Assembly: GCA_964395975.1 (NCBI GenBank)
Contig: CAYNBZ010000009.1
Span: forward strand, 1-58,456
Direction: 5' to 3'
Source of the DNA: Avimuribaculum sp964395975
GTDB taxonomy: Bacteria > Bacteroidota > Bacteroidia > Bacteroidales > Muribaculaceae
DNA length: 58,456 nt
The notes below the pieces were generated by a model, which did no database searches, had not been told where the DNA came from, and was given only the letters and a program-made list of their open reading frames with translations. A program made the translations under genes and the position numbers. Shown here piece after piece: positions 10,201 to 16,884 of the stretch (position 1 is its first letter; each line of letters starts with the position of its first letter).

Positions 10201-10539
10201 GTCCATGGTCGACATACCTGTAATGACAACTTCGTCAAGTGTTTGCGAATTCACTTGCAACGTAATTTTCACATCTCGCTGCGAAGCCTTGATCGACGCC
10301 TCACTATATCCAATATAGCTGATGTTGATTTTGGAGTTTTCCGAAGGAGCGGTAATCGAAAAACGTCCATCAAGGTCGGTTGCCGTAGCGGTCGATGTCC
10401 CCTCCACGGAAATCGTCGCACCGATAGCCGGCTGCCCATCATCGCCTTGAATAACAATACCCGTAACCGTCACTTGGCTCATAGCCACAAACGACACGAA
10501 TATCATTACGACCAAAAAAACTAACTTTTTAAGACACAT
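7216..10539 (-). CDS. SusC/RagA-family TonB-linked outer membrane transporter
   Basis: A 1107-residue TonB-dependent transporter. After the signal peptide come a carboxypeptidase-regulatory-like beta domain (VTVTGIVIQGDDGQPAIGAT), a plug domain with the SusC signature (PLWVVDGVI, then ILKDGSATSIYGAKAMAGVI) and a 22-strand barrel ending in aromatic FGL. The plug has an extra stretch between the two signature halves (about 30 residues, the ELSSGDAVTLISSAIAGL region), as in one SusC subclade. I took the ATG at 10539 (MCLKKLVFL) as the start because it begins the signal peptide. It is the first gene of the import operon. Confidence 0.93.
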   Translation of the reverse strand: MCLKKLVFLVVMIFVSFVAMSQVTVTGIVIQGDDGQPAIGATISVEGTSTATATDLDGRFSITAPSENSKINISYIGYSEASIKASQRDVKITLQVNSQTLDEVVITGMSTMDKRLFTGATTKLSGENTKLDGVADISRALEGKAAGVSVQNVSGTFGTAPKIRVRGATSIYGNSTPLWVVDGVILEDAVDVSADELSSGDAVTLISSAIAGLNADDIESFQILKDGSATSIYGAKAMAGVIVVTTKQGRAGATSINYTGEFTYRLKPSYSDYNIMNSQEQMSVYREMEAKGWLNFATLASSSSSGVYGLMYNLIDSYENGSFGLANTQAAKNAYLRSAEYRNTDWFDLLFNSNIVQNHSVSISGGTDKGTFYTSFSFMDDPGWNISSDVQRYTFNANASYNLSNTLKVKFLTSDSYRSQKAPGTLSQETDAVNGTVSRSFDINPFSYAMNASRALDPTATYTRNYADFNIFNELANNYIDLSIIDVKFQGELEWKPINGLSLNVLGAFRYQQSEQNHYIMDDSNQANAYRAGIDPEDATIRDLNPYLYTDPDDDTALPVTVLPKGGMWFHTLNSLSQYNLRATGQYAKTFNNTHITNFFGGMEISSVTRHEEYFQAWGVVYSNGRLPYIDPNLFKQMNEDNSEYYHDTYTYDRDVAFFANVAYSYKGKYTLNGTVRYEGSNRLGNTRQARWLPTWNISGAWDLTSEDWFDYDSSVLSHATLKASYSLTADAGPIDYASAQPIYVASRPWRPLSNAMEMGIDLDELANTDLTYEKKRELNIGVDLGFLYNRINLAADWYTRNNYDLIGPIYTSGVGGQNMKYGNVATMKSGGVEFTLSTKNIETKDFSWDTDWTFSYATTEITELDAQSRVIDLVSATGYALVGYPQRALFSIPFVGLTDEGLPMFINEDGEITVSDINFQEYENLDFLVYEGPIDPPITGGFGNIFKYKDFSLNVFLTYSFGNVVRLDPVFSSSYDDMTAMPKEFANRWVLPGDELYTDVPTIASKRQDYEDTQLAIAYNAYNYSTARVAKGDFIRLKEISLTYNLPKSVLDKLRLRSASLKMQATNLWLIYADKALNGQDPEFMNSGGVAIPSPRQFTFTVRFGL

Positions 10540-11132
10540 AAGTACTTTAAAATGATTATAATAAAATTTATTCAACTAATGGGAAGATTGCGTCAAAAAT
10601 GCACAACCTTTATTTTACACCTAAAAACAACCGTCAAACGTACCTTTCCATACAACCAGCAAGAAAGCGCACAAGATGTAACAGATTGCCAATAATTTGC
10701 GATAATAACCTTTCTTTTTGCCAGCATGTGCAAAGAAAAGCTGCCTTTTTTGTATCAATACAAATGCAAAGTAAACATATTTTATTGATTAAATCCAAGT
10801 TTTTTATAAAAAAAATCATTCTAAACAATTACATCATTCAGCGTTTTTCCAACAAAATGCAATCAAAAAGTTTTAATTTGACAAAAAAAGCGATACAAAT
10901 CAGAGATTTCTCGACATTACACAATCTCTAAAATGTAAAAAAAGAGTGCATTTATAGCGACTTTACGGATAAAATTAACACACAAACGTTAATACTGTTT
11001 TTTTTGTTTGTTTTTCTTGCAGAATGAGCCTTTAAGAAGATTTTTGACCGTGCAAAACAGCATCTACAAAGAGTTTTGACAGCAAAACGGGCTTTTTTAT
11101 AACTGTCACAGAATTGTAACATTCATGGGCAT
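10540..11132. other. AT-rich intergenic region upstream of susC
   Basis: About 590 bases with no convincing gene. It contains the susC promoter candidate at 10635-10666 near its left end and the promoter of the divergent rluA-type gene at its right end. The remainder is AT-rich with long T and A tracts; I see no conserved RNA, no regulator-binding palindrome and no sigma/anti-sigma gene. Confidence 0.5.
10635..10666 (-). promoter_or_regulatory. Candidate promoter of the SusC operon
   Basis: Minus strand TACGTTTG (10642-10635) fits the -7 element TAnnTTTG. The -33 region (TTTCTTGC, 10666-10659) is only a partial match and the spacing is shorter than usual. The resulting leader would be about 90 bases. 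Confidence 0.35.
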
Positions 11133-11164
11133 TTTGCTTTTTATGCGTTTTTTCGGTAAGTTTG
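11133..11164 (+). promoter_or_regulatory. Promoter of the pseudouridine synthase gene
   Basis: TTTG (11133-11136), a 20-base spacer and TAAGTTTG (11157-11164) form a perfect Bacteroidota promoter. The predicted start lies about 15 bases before the ATG at 11186. Confidence 0.75.
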
Positions 11165-11185
11165 CAACACATTAATATATATGTG

Positions 11186-11872
11186 ATGGAAATAGTTTAC
11201 GAAGACAACCATATCATAGTGGTCAACAAGAAACCCGGAGAAATAGTGCAGGGTGACAAGACTGGCGACAAGCCATTGAGTGAAATACTCAAACAATGGC
11301 TGAAAGAGAAATATGCAAAACCCGGCAACGTGTTTTGCGGCGTGGTACACCGTCTCGACCGTCCGGTGGGCGGTCTCGTAGTGTTTGCAAAGACCGGCAA
11401 GGGGCTGGCACGGATGAATGAACTCTTCCGCAACGGTGATGTGAAAAAGACCTATTGGGCAATCACAAAGAACATGCCCGCCGAACCGGAAGCCACACTG
11501 ACACACTACATAACCACCCGCGAACGTATCAACAAGTCGTATGCTTCTACAACGCCCAAAGAAGGTGCCGTAAAAGCCATACTGCACTACAAGGTGATCG
11601 CTCGCAGCGATCGTTACTCACTGCTCGAAGTGAACCTGCTCACCGGACGGAAACACCAAATAAGGGTGCAACTCGCCGCGATAGGCTGCCCGGTAAAAGG
11701 CGACTTGAAATATGGAGCCGAACGCAGCAACCCCGATGGCAGCATCAGCCTGCTTGCACGCCGCATTGAATTTATCCATCCTGTGTCGAAACAGCCTATC
11801 GACCTCACCGCACCACTACCCGACGACAAGCTGTGGCAAGTCCTCGGGCAGATTGCAACAGGAAATAAATAG
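11186..11872 (+). CDS. RluA-family 23S rRNA/tRNA pseudouridine synthase
   Basis: A 228-residue RluA-type synthase that isomerises uridine to pseudouridine in structural RNA. The catalytic motif HRLDRPVGG is at residues 55-63, with Asp58 as the nucleophile; further family motifs are KTYWAI and LLTGRKHQIRVQLA near residue 160. There is no N-terminal S4 RNA-binding domain, so it is a minimal form whose target nucleotide cannot be assigned. The start at 11186 is set by the promoter 20 bases upstream; more distal TTG and GTG codons lie in the promoter or too close to it. Confidence 0.9.
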   Translation: MEIVYEDNHIIVVNKKPGEIVQGDKTGDKPLSEILKQWLKEKYAKPGNVFCGVVHRLDRPVGGLVVFAKTGKGLARMNELFRNGDVKKTYWAITKNMPAEPEATLTHYITTRERINKSYASTTPKEGAVKAILHYKVIARSDRYSLLEVNLLTGRKHQIRVQLAAIGCPVKGDLKYGAERSNPDGSISLLARRIEFIHPVSKQPIDLTAPLPDDKLWQVLGQIATGNK

Positions 11873-12049
11873 CATTGCATTCAAAACCTTGTGAGAATCG
11901 TATAATTCCCACCTCATGCAAAGGATTGGCGCATACGACAAAACGTCAGACGGTATAATTTCACATTAAAGGTTGATTTATACACTATTACCGCATTTTT
12001 AAGCAACTCGTCAGAAACCTCAGAAAAATTGCAATAGTTAAAATACGTC

Positions 12050-12589
12050 ATGGCAACTACATTTTTGCAAAATGACACCATATTACTGCGAGCAGTAGAG
12101 CTAAGCGATGTCGATACTCTATACCGCTGGGAAAACGACACGGCACAATGGGCAACGGCCAACACCCACGCCCCACTGAGCCGAACCCAACTGTGGAACT
12201 ATGCCAACGACTATGACGGCGACATATATGCTCACCGAAATATACGCTTCATAATATGCCTTAGGGACAACGGCAAGAGCATAGGCACCATCGACATCTA
12301 CGACTTCGACCCCGCAAACAACCATGCCACCATAGGAGTGTATATTTCGGCAAACGAACGGGGAAAGGGATATGGTGTCCAAGCATTGCGGCTCGCCACC
12401 CAATATGCATACCGGTGCATCGGAATAAAACAGATGATAGCCATCGCAACCGCCGACAATGTTGCCAGTCAAGCCATGCTTGCAGCCGCCGGCTACACTC
12501 ATTGCGGCACACTACGCTCATGGTTCCGCCAAGATGACAGTTACGTCGATGCAAAGGTGTATCAGACAAGTGCAGAAAACGACAAATGA
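12050..12589 (+). CDS. GNAT-family N-acetyltransferase
   Basis: A 179-residue acetyltransferase that uses acetyl-CoA. The N-terminal segment ILLRAVELSDVDTLYRWEND is typical of the RimJ/RimL-SpeG branch, and ERGKGYGVQAL near residue 106 is the pyrophosphate-binding loop (Q/R-x-x-G-x-G). The end of the fold is intact (NVASQAMLAAAGY). Relatives acetylate spermidine, ribosomal protein N-termini or other amines; SpeG-like is a reasonable guess from size and spacing of motifs, but the substrate is not proven. It stands alone on the plus strand. Confidence 0.85.
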   Translation: MATTFLQNDTILLRAVELSDVDTLYRWENDTAQWATANTHAPLSRTQLWNYANDYDGDIYAHRNIRFIICLRDNGKSIGTIDIYDFDPANNHATIGVYISANERGKGYGVQALRLATQYAYRCIGIKQMIAIATADNVASQAMLAAAGYTHCGTLRSWFRQDDSYVDAKVYQTSAENDK

Positions 12590-12627
12590 CAATTTGCACT
12601 CACACTTTTCTTTCCTTTCAGAAAAAT

Positions 12628-12659
12628 ATTGCATAAATCATCTCAAAATCTTATCTTTG
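12628..12659 (+). promoter_or_regulatory. Promoter of the YqgE gene
   Basis: ATTG (12628-12631), a 20-base spacer and TATCTTTG (12652-12659) match the Bacteroidota promoter with one mismatch in the -33 element. The ATG is at 12716. Confidence 0.6.
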
Positions 12660-12715
12660 TATAAAAGGTAAACGCGATACACCGGTATGGCAGCGCGTTG
12701 CAGCAAAAAACTATT

Positions 12716-13315
12716 ATGAACATCATGGGTGACATTTTTAATGTGAAAATCGCCCAGCCCGACCCAAAAGCCGGCGATTTGTTGGTGGCAGTCCCTTTCC
12801 TTGAAGAAGGATGCTTCTGCCATGCAGTGGTGTGCATAATAGAACACACCGACGAAGGCGGCACCATGGGGCTCGTCACAAACCGCCTGTCGGGATACAT
12901 GCTTGACGAGCTAATCGAAGATATTGAAACGAGCCGGAAAATTCCGGTATTTATCGGCGGACCGGTGCATAACGACCGCCTCTACTATTTGCACACACTC
13001 GGCAATGCCATACCGTCATCGGTCGAGATTATCCCCGGACTGTATATCGGAGGCGATTTCGACATAGTAAAAAATTACATATCAAGCGGATGTCCCACAG
13101 ATGGACGCATCAAGTTTTTTGTCGGCTACAGCGGGTGGAGCAAAGGACAACTGCGACAAGAACTCAACAACTACGACTGGGCAGTATCAAAACTGGAAAA
13201 CATTGACGAATTGATGCATTGGCAAGAAGACACAGCGTGGCGCACCCAAGTAGCCACACTCGGCGAAAACTACCGCATCTGGCTCAACTGCCCACGAAAT
13301 GTTCAACTTAATTGA
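12716..13315 (+). CDS. YqgE/AlgH-family protein (UPF0301)
   Basis: A 199-residue member of the YqgE/AlgH family: after the start come LLVAVPFLEEGCFCHAVV, then GTMGLVTNR and FIGGPV, and FVGYSGWSKGQL near residue 143, all hallmark stretches of the fold. The function is not established; in other bacteria AlgH has been tied to transcription or to stress traits, but it has no known catalytic site. The ATG at 12716 is preferred over a TTG six codons upstream. Confidence 0.9.
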   Translation: MNIMGDIFNVKIAQPDPKAGDLLVAVPFLEEGCFCHAVVCIIEHTDEGGTMGLVTNRLSGYMLDELIEDIETSRKIPVFIGGPVHNDRLYYLHTLGNAIPSSVEIIPGLYIGGDFDIVKNYISSGCPTDGRIKFFVGYSGWSKGQLRQELNNYDWAVSKLENIDELMHWQEDTAWRTQVATLGENYRIWLNCPRNVQLN

Positions 13316-13367
13316 CCACGCACACTTGTAACCAGAGCCTGCACAACTTTCAACACCTTGCATATCG

Positions 13368-13420
13368 CACATTCCGATATACTTTTAGAGGGTGTCAAAA
13401 CTTTCGTTCTGACACCCTCC
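13368..13420. repeat. Dispersed palindromic repeat, copy 1
   Basis: Starts with CACATTCCGATATA and then holds the hairpin GAGGGTGTCA (13388-13397) / TGACACCCTC (13410-13419) around the loop AAACTTTCGTTC. A near-identical unit is at 16713-16770 and a third at 46351-46386. It lies between the yqgE end and the 3' end of tRNA-Leu, so it can also act as a terminator in both directions. Confidence 0.7.
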
Positions 13421-13446
13421 TATAACCAATTGCAGGGACTTATAAG

Positions 13447-13529
13447 TGCCCGAGATCGGAGTCGAACCGATACGGATGTTACTCCACTGGTACCTGAAAC
13501 CAGCGCGTCTGCCATTTCGCCACCCGGGC
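13447..13529 (-). tRNA. tRNA-Leu (anticodon CAG)
   Basis: An 83-base class II tRNA on the minus strand. Acceptor stem GCCCGGG/CTCGGGC with discriminator A, anticodon stem CTGGT/ACCAG around loop TTCAGGT (anticodon CAG), a short variable arm and T loop TTCGACT. A perfect promoter lies 22 bases upstream. Confidence 0.95.
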
Positions 13530-13550
13530 TTCACTTTTTGAACAGCGGCA

Positions 13551-13582
13551 CAAAGATAGGAATTTCTGACAACTCCGCCAAA
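13551..13582 (-). promoter_or_regulatory. Promoter of tRNA-Leu
   Basis: Minus strand TTTG (13582-13579), a 20-base spacer and TATCTTTG (13558-13551), an exact consensus match. Confidence 0.75.
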
Positions 13583-13638
13583 CAAATCACCAAGAAAAAA
13601 TCGAACACATTTTATTCGATATATCGGTCAATTTTGCT

Positions 13639-13646
13639 TAACTTTG
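13639..13646 (+). promoter_or_regulatory. -7 element of the nagB promoter
   Basis: TAACTTTG fits the -7 consensus 44 bases before the nagB ATG. The -33 region around 13612-13618 is only TTATTCG, so this is a weaker call. Confidence 0.5.
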
Positions 13647-13690
13647 TGTAATTAGAAATTTTATTCTCCAAACTAAACTAAACTAAATTT

Positions 13691-14500
13691 ATGAGACTCA
13701 TCATCGAACCCGATTACGCAACAGTATCGGAATGGGCAGCCTGCTACGTAGCCCGTCAAATAAAGAACTTCAATCCCACAGCCGACCGTCCATTCGTTTT
13801 GGGATGCCCTACCGGCAGTTCACCAATAGGCATGTACCGCAAACTTGCCGAACTGTGTGCAGCAGGGAAAGTGTCGTTTGAGAATGTGGTCACTTTCAAC
13901 ATGGACGAATACTGCAACTTGCCCGAAGAACATCCACAGAGCTATCACTCATTCATGTGGAACAACTTCTTCAGCCACATAAACATTAAAAAGGAAAATG
14001 TAAACTTGCTCAACGGCAACGCACCTTGCAAAGAGGAAGAATGCGCACGATATGAAGAAAAAATACGTTCTTACGGTGGCATCAAGTTGTTTCTCGGCGG
14101 TGTAGGTCCCGACGGACACATAGCATTCAATGAGCCTTGCTCATCGCTCACATCACGTACTCGCGAAAAGACATTGACACAAGATACCATCATCGCAAAT
14201 TCACGCTTCTTCGACAACGACGTGAACAAAGTACCCAAGACGGCTCTTACTGTCGGTGTCGGCACGATAATGGATGCCGAAAGTGTGTTGCTCATTGTCA
14301 ACGGTTACAACAAGGCTCGCGCCTTGCAAGCCGGAATAGAAGGCGGCGTGTCGCACATGTCCACTATCAGCGCACTGCAAATGCATCCCAAGGCAATCAT
14401 CGTAGCCGATGAAGATGCCGTGATGGAACTTAAAGTATCGACCTACCGGTATTTCAAAGACATCGAAGCCCCAAACCTCGACCCTAAAACACTTCTGTAA
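13691..14500 (+). CDS. nagB: Glucosamine-6-phosphate deaminase
   Basis: A 269-residue enzyme that converts glucosamine 6-phosphate to fructose 6-phosphate and ammonia, the last step of amino-sugar catabolism. All catalytic residues are present at the same numbers as in the E. coli enzyme: Asp72 in FNMDEY, and Asp141, His143 and Glu148 in GPDGHIAFNEP. The phosphate-binding loop GCPTGSSP is near residue 38. It stands alone, with its own promoter, convergent to the que operon. A second, degenerate NagB-like domain occurs in the window at 46593-48581. Confidence 0.97.
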   Translation: MRLIIEPDYATVSEWAACYVARQIKNFNPTADRPFVLGCPTGSSPIGMYRKLAELCAAGKVSFENVVTFNMDEYCNLPEEHPQSYHSFMWNNFFSHINIKKENVNLLNGNAPCKEEECARYEEKIRSYGGIKLFLGGVGPDGHIAFNEPCSSLTSRTREKTLTQDTIIANSRFFDNDVNKVPKTALTVGVGTIMDAESVLLIVNGYNKARALQAGIEGGVSHMSTISALQMHPKAIIVADEDAVMELKVSTYRYFKDIEAPNLDPKTLL

Positions 14501-14510
14501 ACAGCATTCT

Positions 14511-14571
14511 GCATAAAGAAAGGAGAGCCGCCACATCAACCGTGTGTACGGCTCTTCTCTCTTCTTTATGC
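14511..14571. terminator. Long convergent hairpin between nagB and queE
   Basis: GCATAAAGAA (14511-14520) and AGAGCCG pair with CGGCTCT and TTCTTTATGC (to 14571), giving a stem of about 20 pairs interrupted by small bulges. It sits between two converging genes and probably ends both transcripts, although it has no clean T run on either side. Confidence 0.55.
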
Positions 14572-14580
14572 GATAAGACT

Positions 14581-15171
14581 CTATTCAATCCCTATCAATC
14601 TGTGAGTCTGCAACGACAGTCGCCATCGTGGATCGGAAAGCACGGCAGCTACAGTGCTTTCGACGTTTCGACGGCATTGCTCCTCATCATGGCAGTAACA
14701 TGGTTGCAGAAAATAGTGTCGGGCCTTTATATTGAAATAGCCGTCAAGAGGCTGACCAGTATAAACCACTTTAAGCTCATCGCAATGATCCACAATCACA
14801 GGGAAAGCATCACAGCCATCATACGCATCTTTAGGCGAAAGTGTAACCCAGTCGATATTGTCGGGCAAGGGATTAGTGCCATTGGTTTCAATAGCCACCA
14901 ACTTGCCGGTGCAACGTTTCAGCAACTCCACAAAATCATAATCTATAAAAAGAGACGGCTCACCACCCGTCAACACCACCATCGGTGCACGTGGATACTG
15001 CATTACCGCACCGACTATCTCACGTTCGCTCATTACCGTACCGTTCCAATGGTCGGTATCGCAAAAAGGGCATTGTAGATTACAACCCGAGAAACGAATG
15101 AATACCGCTGCCGTTCCGGTATTATATCCCTCACCTTGCAACGAATAAAATATTTCGTTGATACGTTTCAT
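14581..15171 (-). CDS. queE: 7-carboxy-7-deazaguanine synthase
   Basis: A 196-residue radical SAM enzyme that turns 6-carboxytetrahydropterin into 7-carboxy-7-deazaguanine on the way to queuosine. The iron-sulfur motif CNLQCPFC has Cys30, Cys34 and Cys37 (CxxxCxxC), followed by the GGEPS motif near residue 70. The N-terminal INEIFYSLQGEG is diagnostic for QueE. It is the last gene of queF-queC-queD-queE; its ATG overlaps the end of queD by four bases. Confidence 0.95.
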   Translation of the reverse strand: MKRINEIFYSLQGEGYNTGTAAVFIRFSGCNLQCPFCDTDHWNGTVMSEREIVGAVMQYPRAPMVVLTGGEPSLFIDYDFVELLKRCTGKLVAIETNGTNPLPDNIDWVTLSPKDAYDGCDAFPVIVDHCDELKVVYTGQPLDGYFNIKARHYFLQPCYCHDEEQCRRNVESTVAAVLSDPRWRLSLQTHRLIGIE

Positions 15172-15500
15172 TCGTCGATGTAAGTTGCAACATTATTTGC
15201 CGACTCCTGCACATCGGCACGATAACACTGCGGTATGCTATCGACAATCCACTTTGCGATATTTTCTGCCGTAGGATTGAACGGCAGCACCTCATTAAGA
15301 TTGCGATGGTCGAGCCTGCCGAGTATCTCTTGCTTGATAAGAGTGAAGTCACACACCATTCCGTCGGTGTTCAGTTCCCGCGACTTGCAATAGACAGTTA
15401 TAAGCCAATTGTGCCCGTGCATCGCAGTACACTTGCTTGGATAGCTCAACTTAAGGCTATGGCAAGCTGCCACCTCCATTGTTTTCTTTATATAATACAT
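15168..15500 (-). CDS. queD: 6-carboxy-5,6,7,8-tetrahydropterin synthase
   Basis: A 110-residue enzyme of the PTPS/QueD family that makes 6-carboxytetrahydropterin from dihydroneopterin triphosphate. The zinc ligands are His14, His28 and His30 (HGHNW), with the catalytic Cys24 just before them. The start MYYIKKTMEV at 15500 follows the queC stop by four bases; a longer open frame upstream runs inside queC and is not used. Confidence 0.93.
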   Translation of the reverse strand: MYYIKKTMEVAACHSLKLSYPSKCTAMHGHNWLITVYCKSRELNTDGMVCDFTLIKQEILGRLDHRNLNEVLPFNPTAENIAKWIVDSIPQCYRADVQESANNVATYIDE

Positions 15501-15504
15501 ATAA

Positions 15505-16173
15505 TCAACTTTCGTATTCAGTAGGGTCGGCAATTCCGGCATCGGCAAGGGCCTCCTTGCGTTCGACACAAGTCCCGCACTTTCCGCAATGCTTTGCCCC
15601 GCCCTTGTAGCACGAATATGTAAGAGCATAGTCCACACCTACAGCCTTGCCACGACGCGCAATATCGCCCTTGGTGATATTGGTGTAGGGAGCAATGATG
15701 GTTACGCCGTCATACGTGCCATGTTGCATGGCTTGCGACATGGCATCGATAAACGGTGCACGACAATCGGGATATATGGCATGGTCGCCACTATGGTTGG
15801 CTATCATCACATACTTCAACCCATTGCTTTCGGCTAGTCCGCAGGCAATCGACAGCATTATGCCATTGCGGAACGGCACCACAGTAGATTTCATATTCTC
15901 GGCAGCATAATGCCCCTCGGGAATTGCATCAGCTCCCGACAAAAGTGAACTCTTAAAATATTTCCCCATGAACGACAACGGAATTACGATGTGGCGTATG
16001 CCTAACCGTTCACAGTTGATTCGGGCGCAATTGATTTCACGCTCATTATGGTTAGCACCATAGTCGAACGTCACAGCCAATGCGATACGTTCCTTATATT
16101 CATGCAAAAGGGTCGTGGAGTCCATTCCTCCCGACAAGACTATTATTGAATCTTTCATATTCTCCATACTCAT
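15505..16173 (-). CDS. queC: 7-cyano-7-deazaguanine synthase
   Basis: A 222-residue ATP-dependent enzyme that converts 7-carboxy-7-deazaguanine to preQ0. The PP-loop SGGMDST is at residues 14-20, and a zinc site CxxCxxC lies near the C-terminus (KHCGKCGTC, plus an upstream Cys). The ATG at 16173 overlaps the queF stop as ATGA, showing translational coupling; ATGs two and five codons downstream are alternatives. Confidence 0.95.
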   Translation of the reverse strand: MSMENMKDSIIVLSGGMDSTTLLHEYKERIALAVTFDYGANHNEREINCARINCERLGIRHIVIPLSFMGKYFKSSLLSGADAIPEGHYAAENMKSTVVPFRNGIMLSIACGLAESNGLKYVMIANHSGDHAIYPDCRAPFIDAMSQAMQHGTYDGVTIIAPYTNITKGDIARRGKAVGVDYALTYSCYKGGAKHCGKCGTCVERKEALADAGIADPTEYES

Positions 16174-16640
16174 GAATTTCTGAATGATGCAAGCAACCGC
16201 TGACGCACCAATTCCTGATGTTCGGCATCCCCATAATTGGCAAAGGGATAAATAGATATGCCGCCACGTGGCATGAAAACACCCACCACCTCAAGATAGC
16301 GCGGCTCCATGAGTTTCACAAGGTCCTTCATGATGATATTGACACAATCTTCATGGAAATCACCATGATTGCGGAAACTAAACAAATACAGCTTCAGGCT
16401 TTTGCTTTCCACCATGCGTTCGCGTGGGATGTAATTAATGATTATTTTGCCGAAATCGGGCTGACCTGTCTTAGGGCAAAGAGTGGTAAATTCGGGACAA
16501 TTAAATGTCACCAAATACTCATTCTCGGGGTGCTTGTTGGGAAAGGTTTCAAGCACGCCGGGATTGTAATCATAATCATACACAGTATGTTGGTCGCCCA
16601 AGCGAGTTACCCCTGCAAGTTCGTCATCAGTTCGTGCCAT
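16170..16640 (-). CDS. queF: NADPH-dependent preQ0 reductase
   Basis: A 156-residue short-form QueF that reduces the nitrile of preQ0 to the amine of preQ1. The catalytic Cys55 lies in TTLCPKTGQPDF, with Asp62 as acid, and the NADPH motif ESKSLKLYLFSFRNHG follows. It opens the operon under the promoter at 16664-16694. The pathway's first enzyme (FolE type) and the tRNA-inserting genes are not in the window. Confidence 0.95.
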   Translation of the reverse strand: MARTDDELAGVTRLGDQHTVYDYDYNPGVLETFPNKHPENEYLVTFNCPEFTTLCPKTGQPDFGKIIINYIPRERMVESKSLKLYLFSFRNHGDFHEDCVNIIMKDLVKLMEPRYLEVVGVFMPRGGISIYPFANYGDAEHQELVRQRLLASFRNS

Positions 16641-16663
16641 ATACATTATATTGATTTACACCA

Positions 16664-16694
16664 CAAAGTTACAACCTTTGCATCATTTCGCAAA
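16664..16694 (-). promoter_or_regulatory. Promoter of the que operon
   Basis: Minus strand TTTG (16694-16691), a 19-base spacer and TAACTTTG (16671-16664). The start is only about 15-20 bases from queF, too short a leader for a preQ1 riboswitch. Confidence 0.72.
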
Positions 16695-16712
16695 ATTCAG
16701 AATACTTCACCA

Positions 16713-16770
16713 CACATTCCGATATAATCTTTAGAGGGTGCATCAAAACTTACGTTTTGACACACCCTTC
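16713..16770. repeat. Dispersed palindromic repeat, copy 2
   Basis: Begins CACATTCCGATATA like copy 1, then the hairpin GGGTG-CA-TCAAAAC (16736-16749) / GTTTTGA-CA-CACCC (16754-16767) with loop TTAC. It sits immediately beyond the 3' end of tRNA-Thr, as copy 1 sits beyond tRNA-Leu. Confidence 0.7.
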
Positions 16771-16772
16771 AG

Positions 16773-16845
16773 AGCCGCGAATGGGACTCGAACCCATGAC
16801 CTTTTCGTTACGAATGAAATGCTCTACCAACTGAGCTATTGCGGC
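16773..16845 (-). tRNA. tRNA-Thr (anticodon CGT)
   Basis: A 73-base tRNA on the minus strand with D arm GCTC/GAGC, anticodon loop TTCGTAA (anticodon CGT) and T arm ATGGG/CCCAT. The acceptor stem GCCGCAA/TCGCGGC has an A-C mismatch at pair 6-67, and the anticodon stem TTTCA/CGAAA has an A-C mismatch at the pair next to the loop. It reads ACG codons. A -7 like TATATTTG is at 16884-16877. Confidence 0.88.
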
Positions 16846-16884
16846 TTAAAAAATCGCATCATTGCAAATGCGAGTGCAAATATA

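Noticed and set aside
10599..10931. Small plus-strand open frame between susC and the rluA-type gene
   Set aside because: AT-rich, rich in Asn, Lys and Ile, without homology or ribosome site; it overlaps the susC promoter region.
16641..16663. preQ1 riboswitch before queF
   Set aside because: The promoter leaves a leader of about 20 bases, too short for any preQ1 aptamer.
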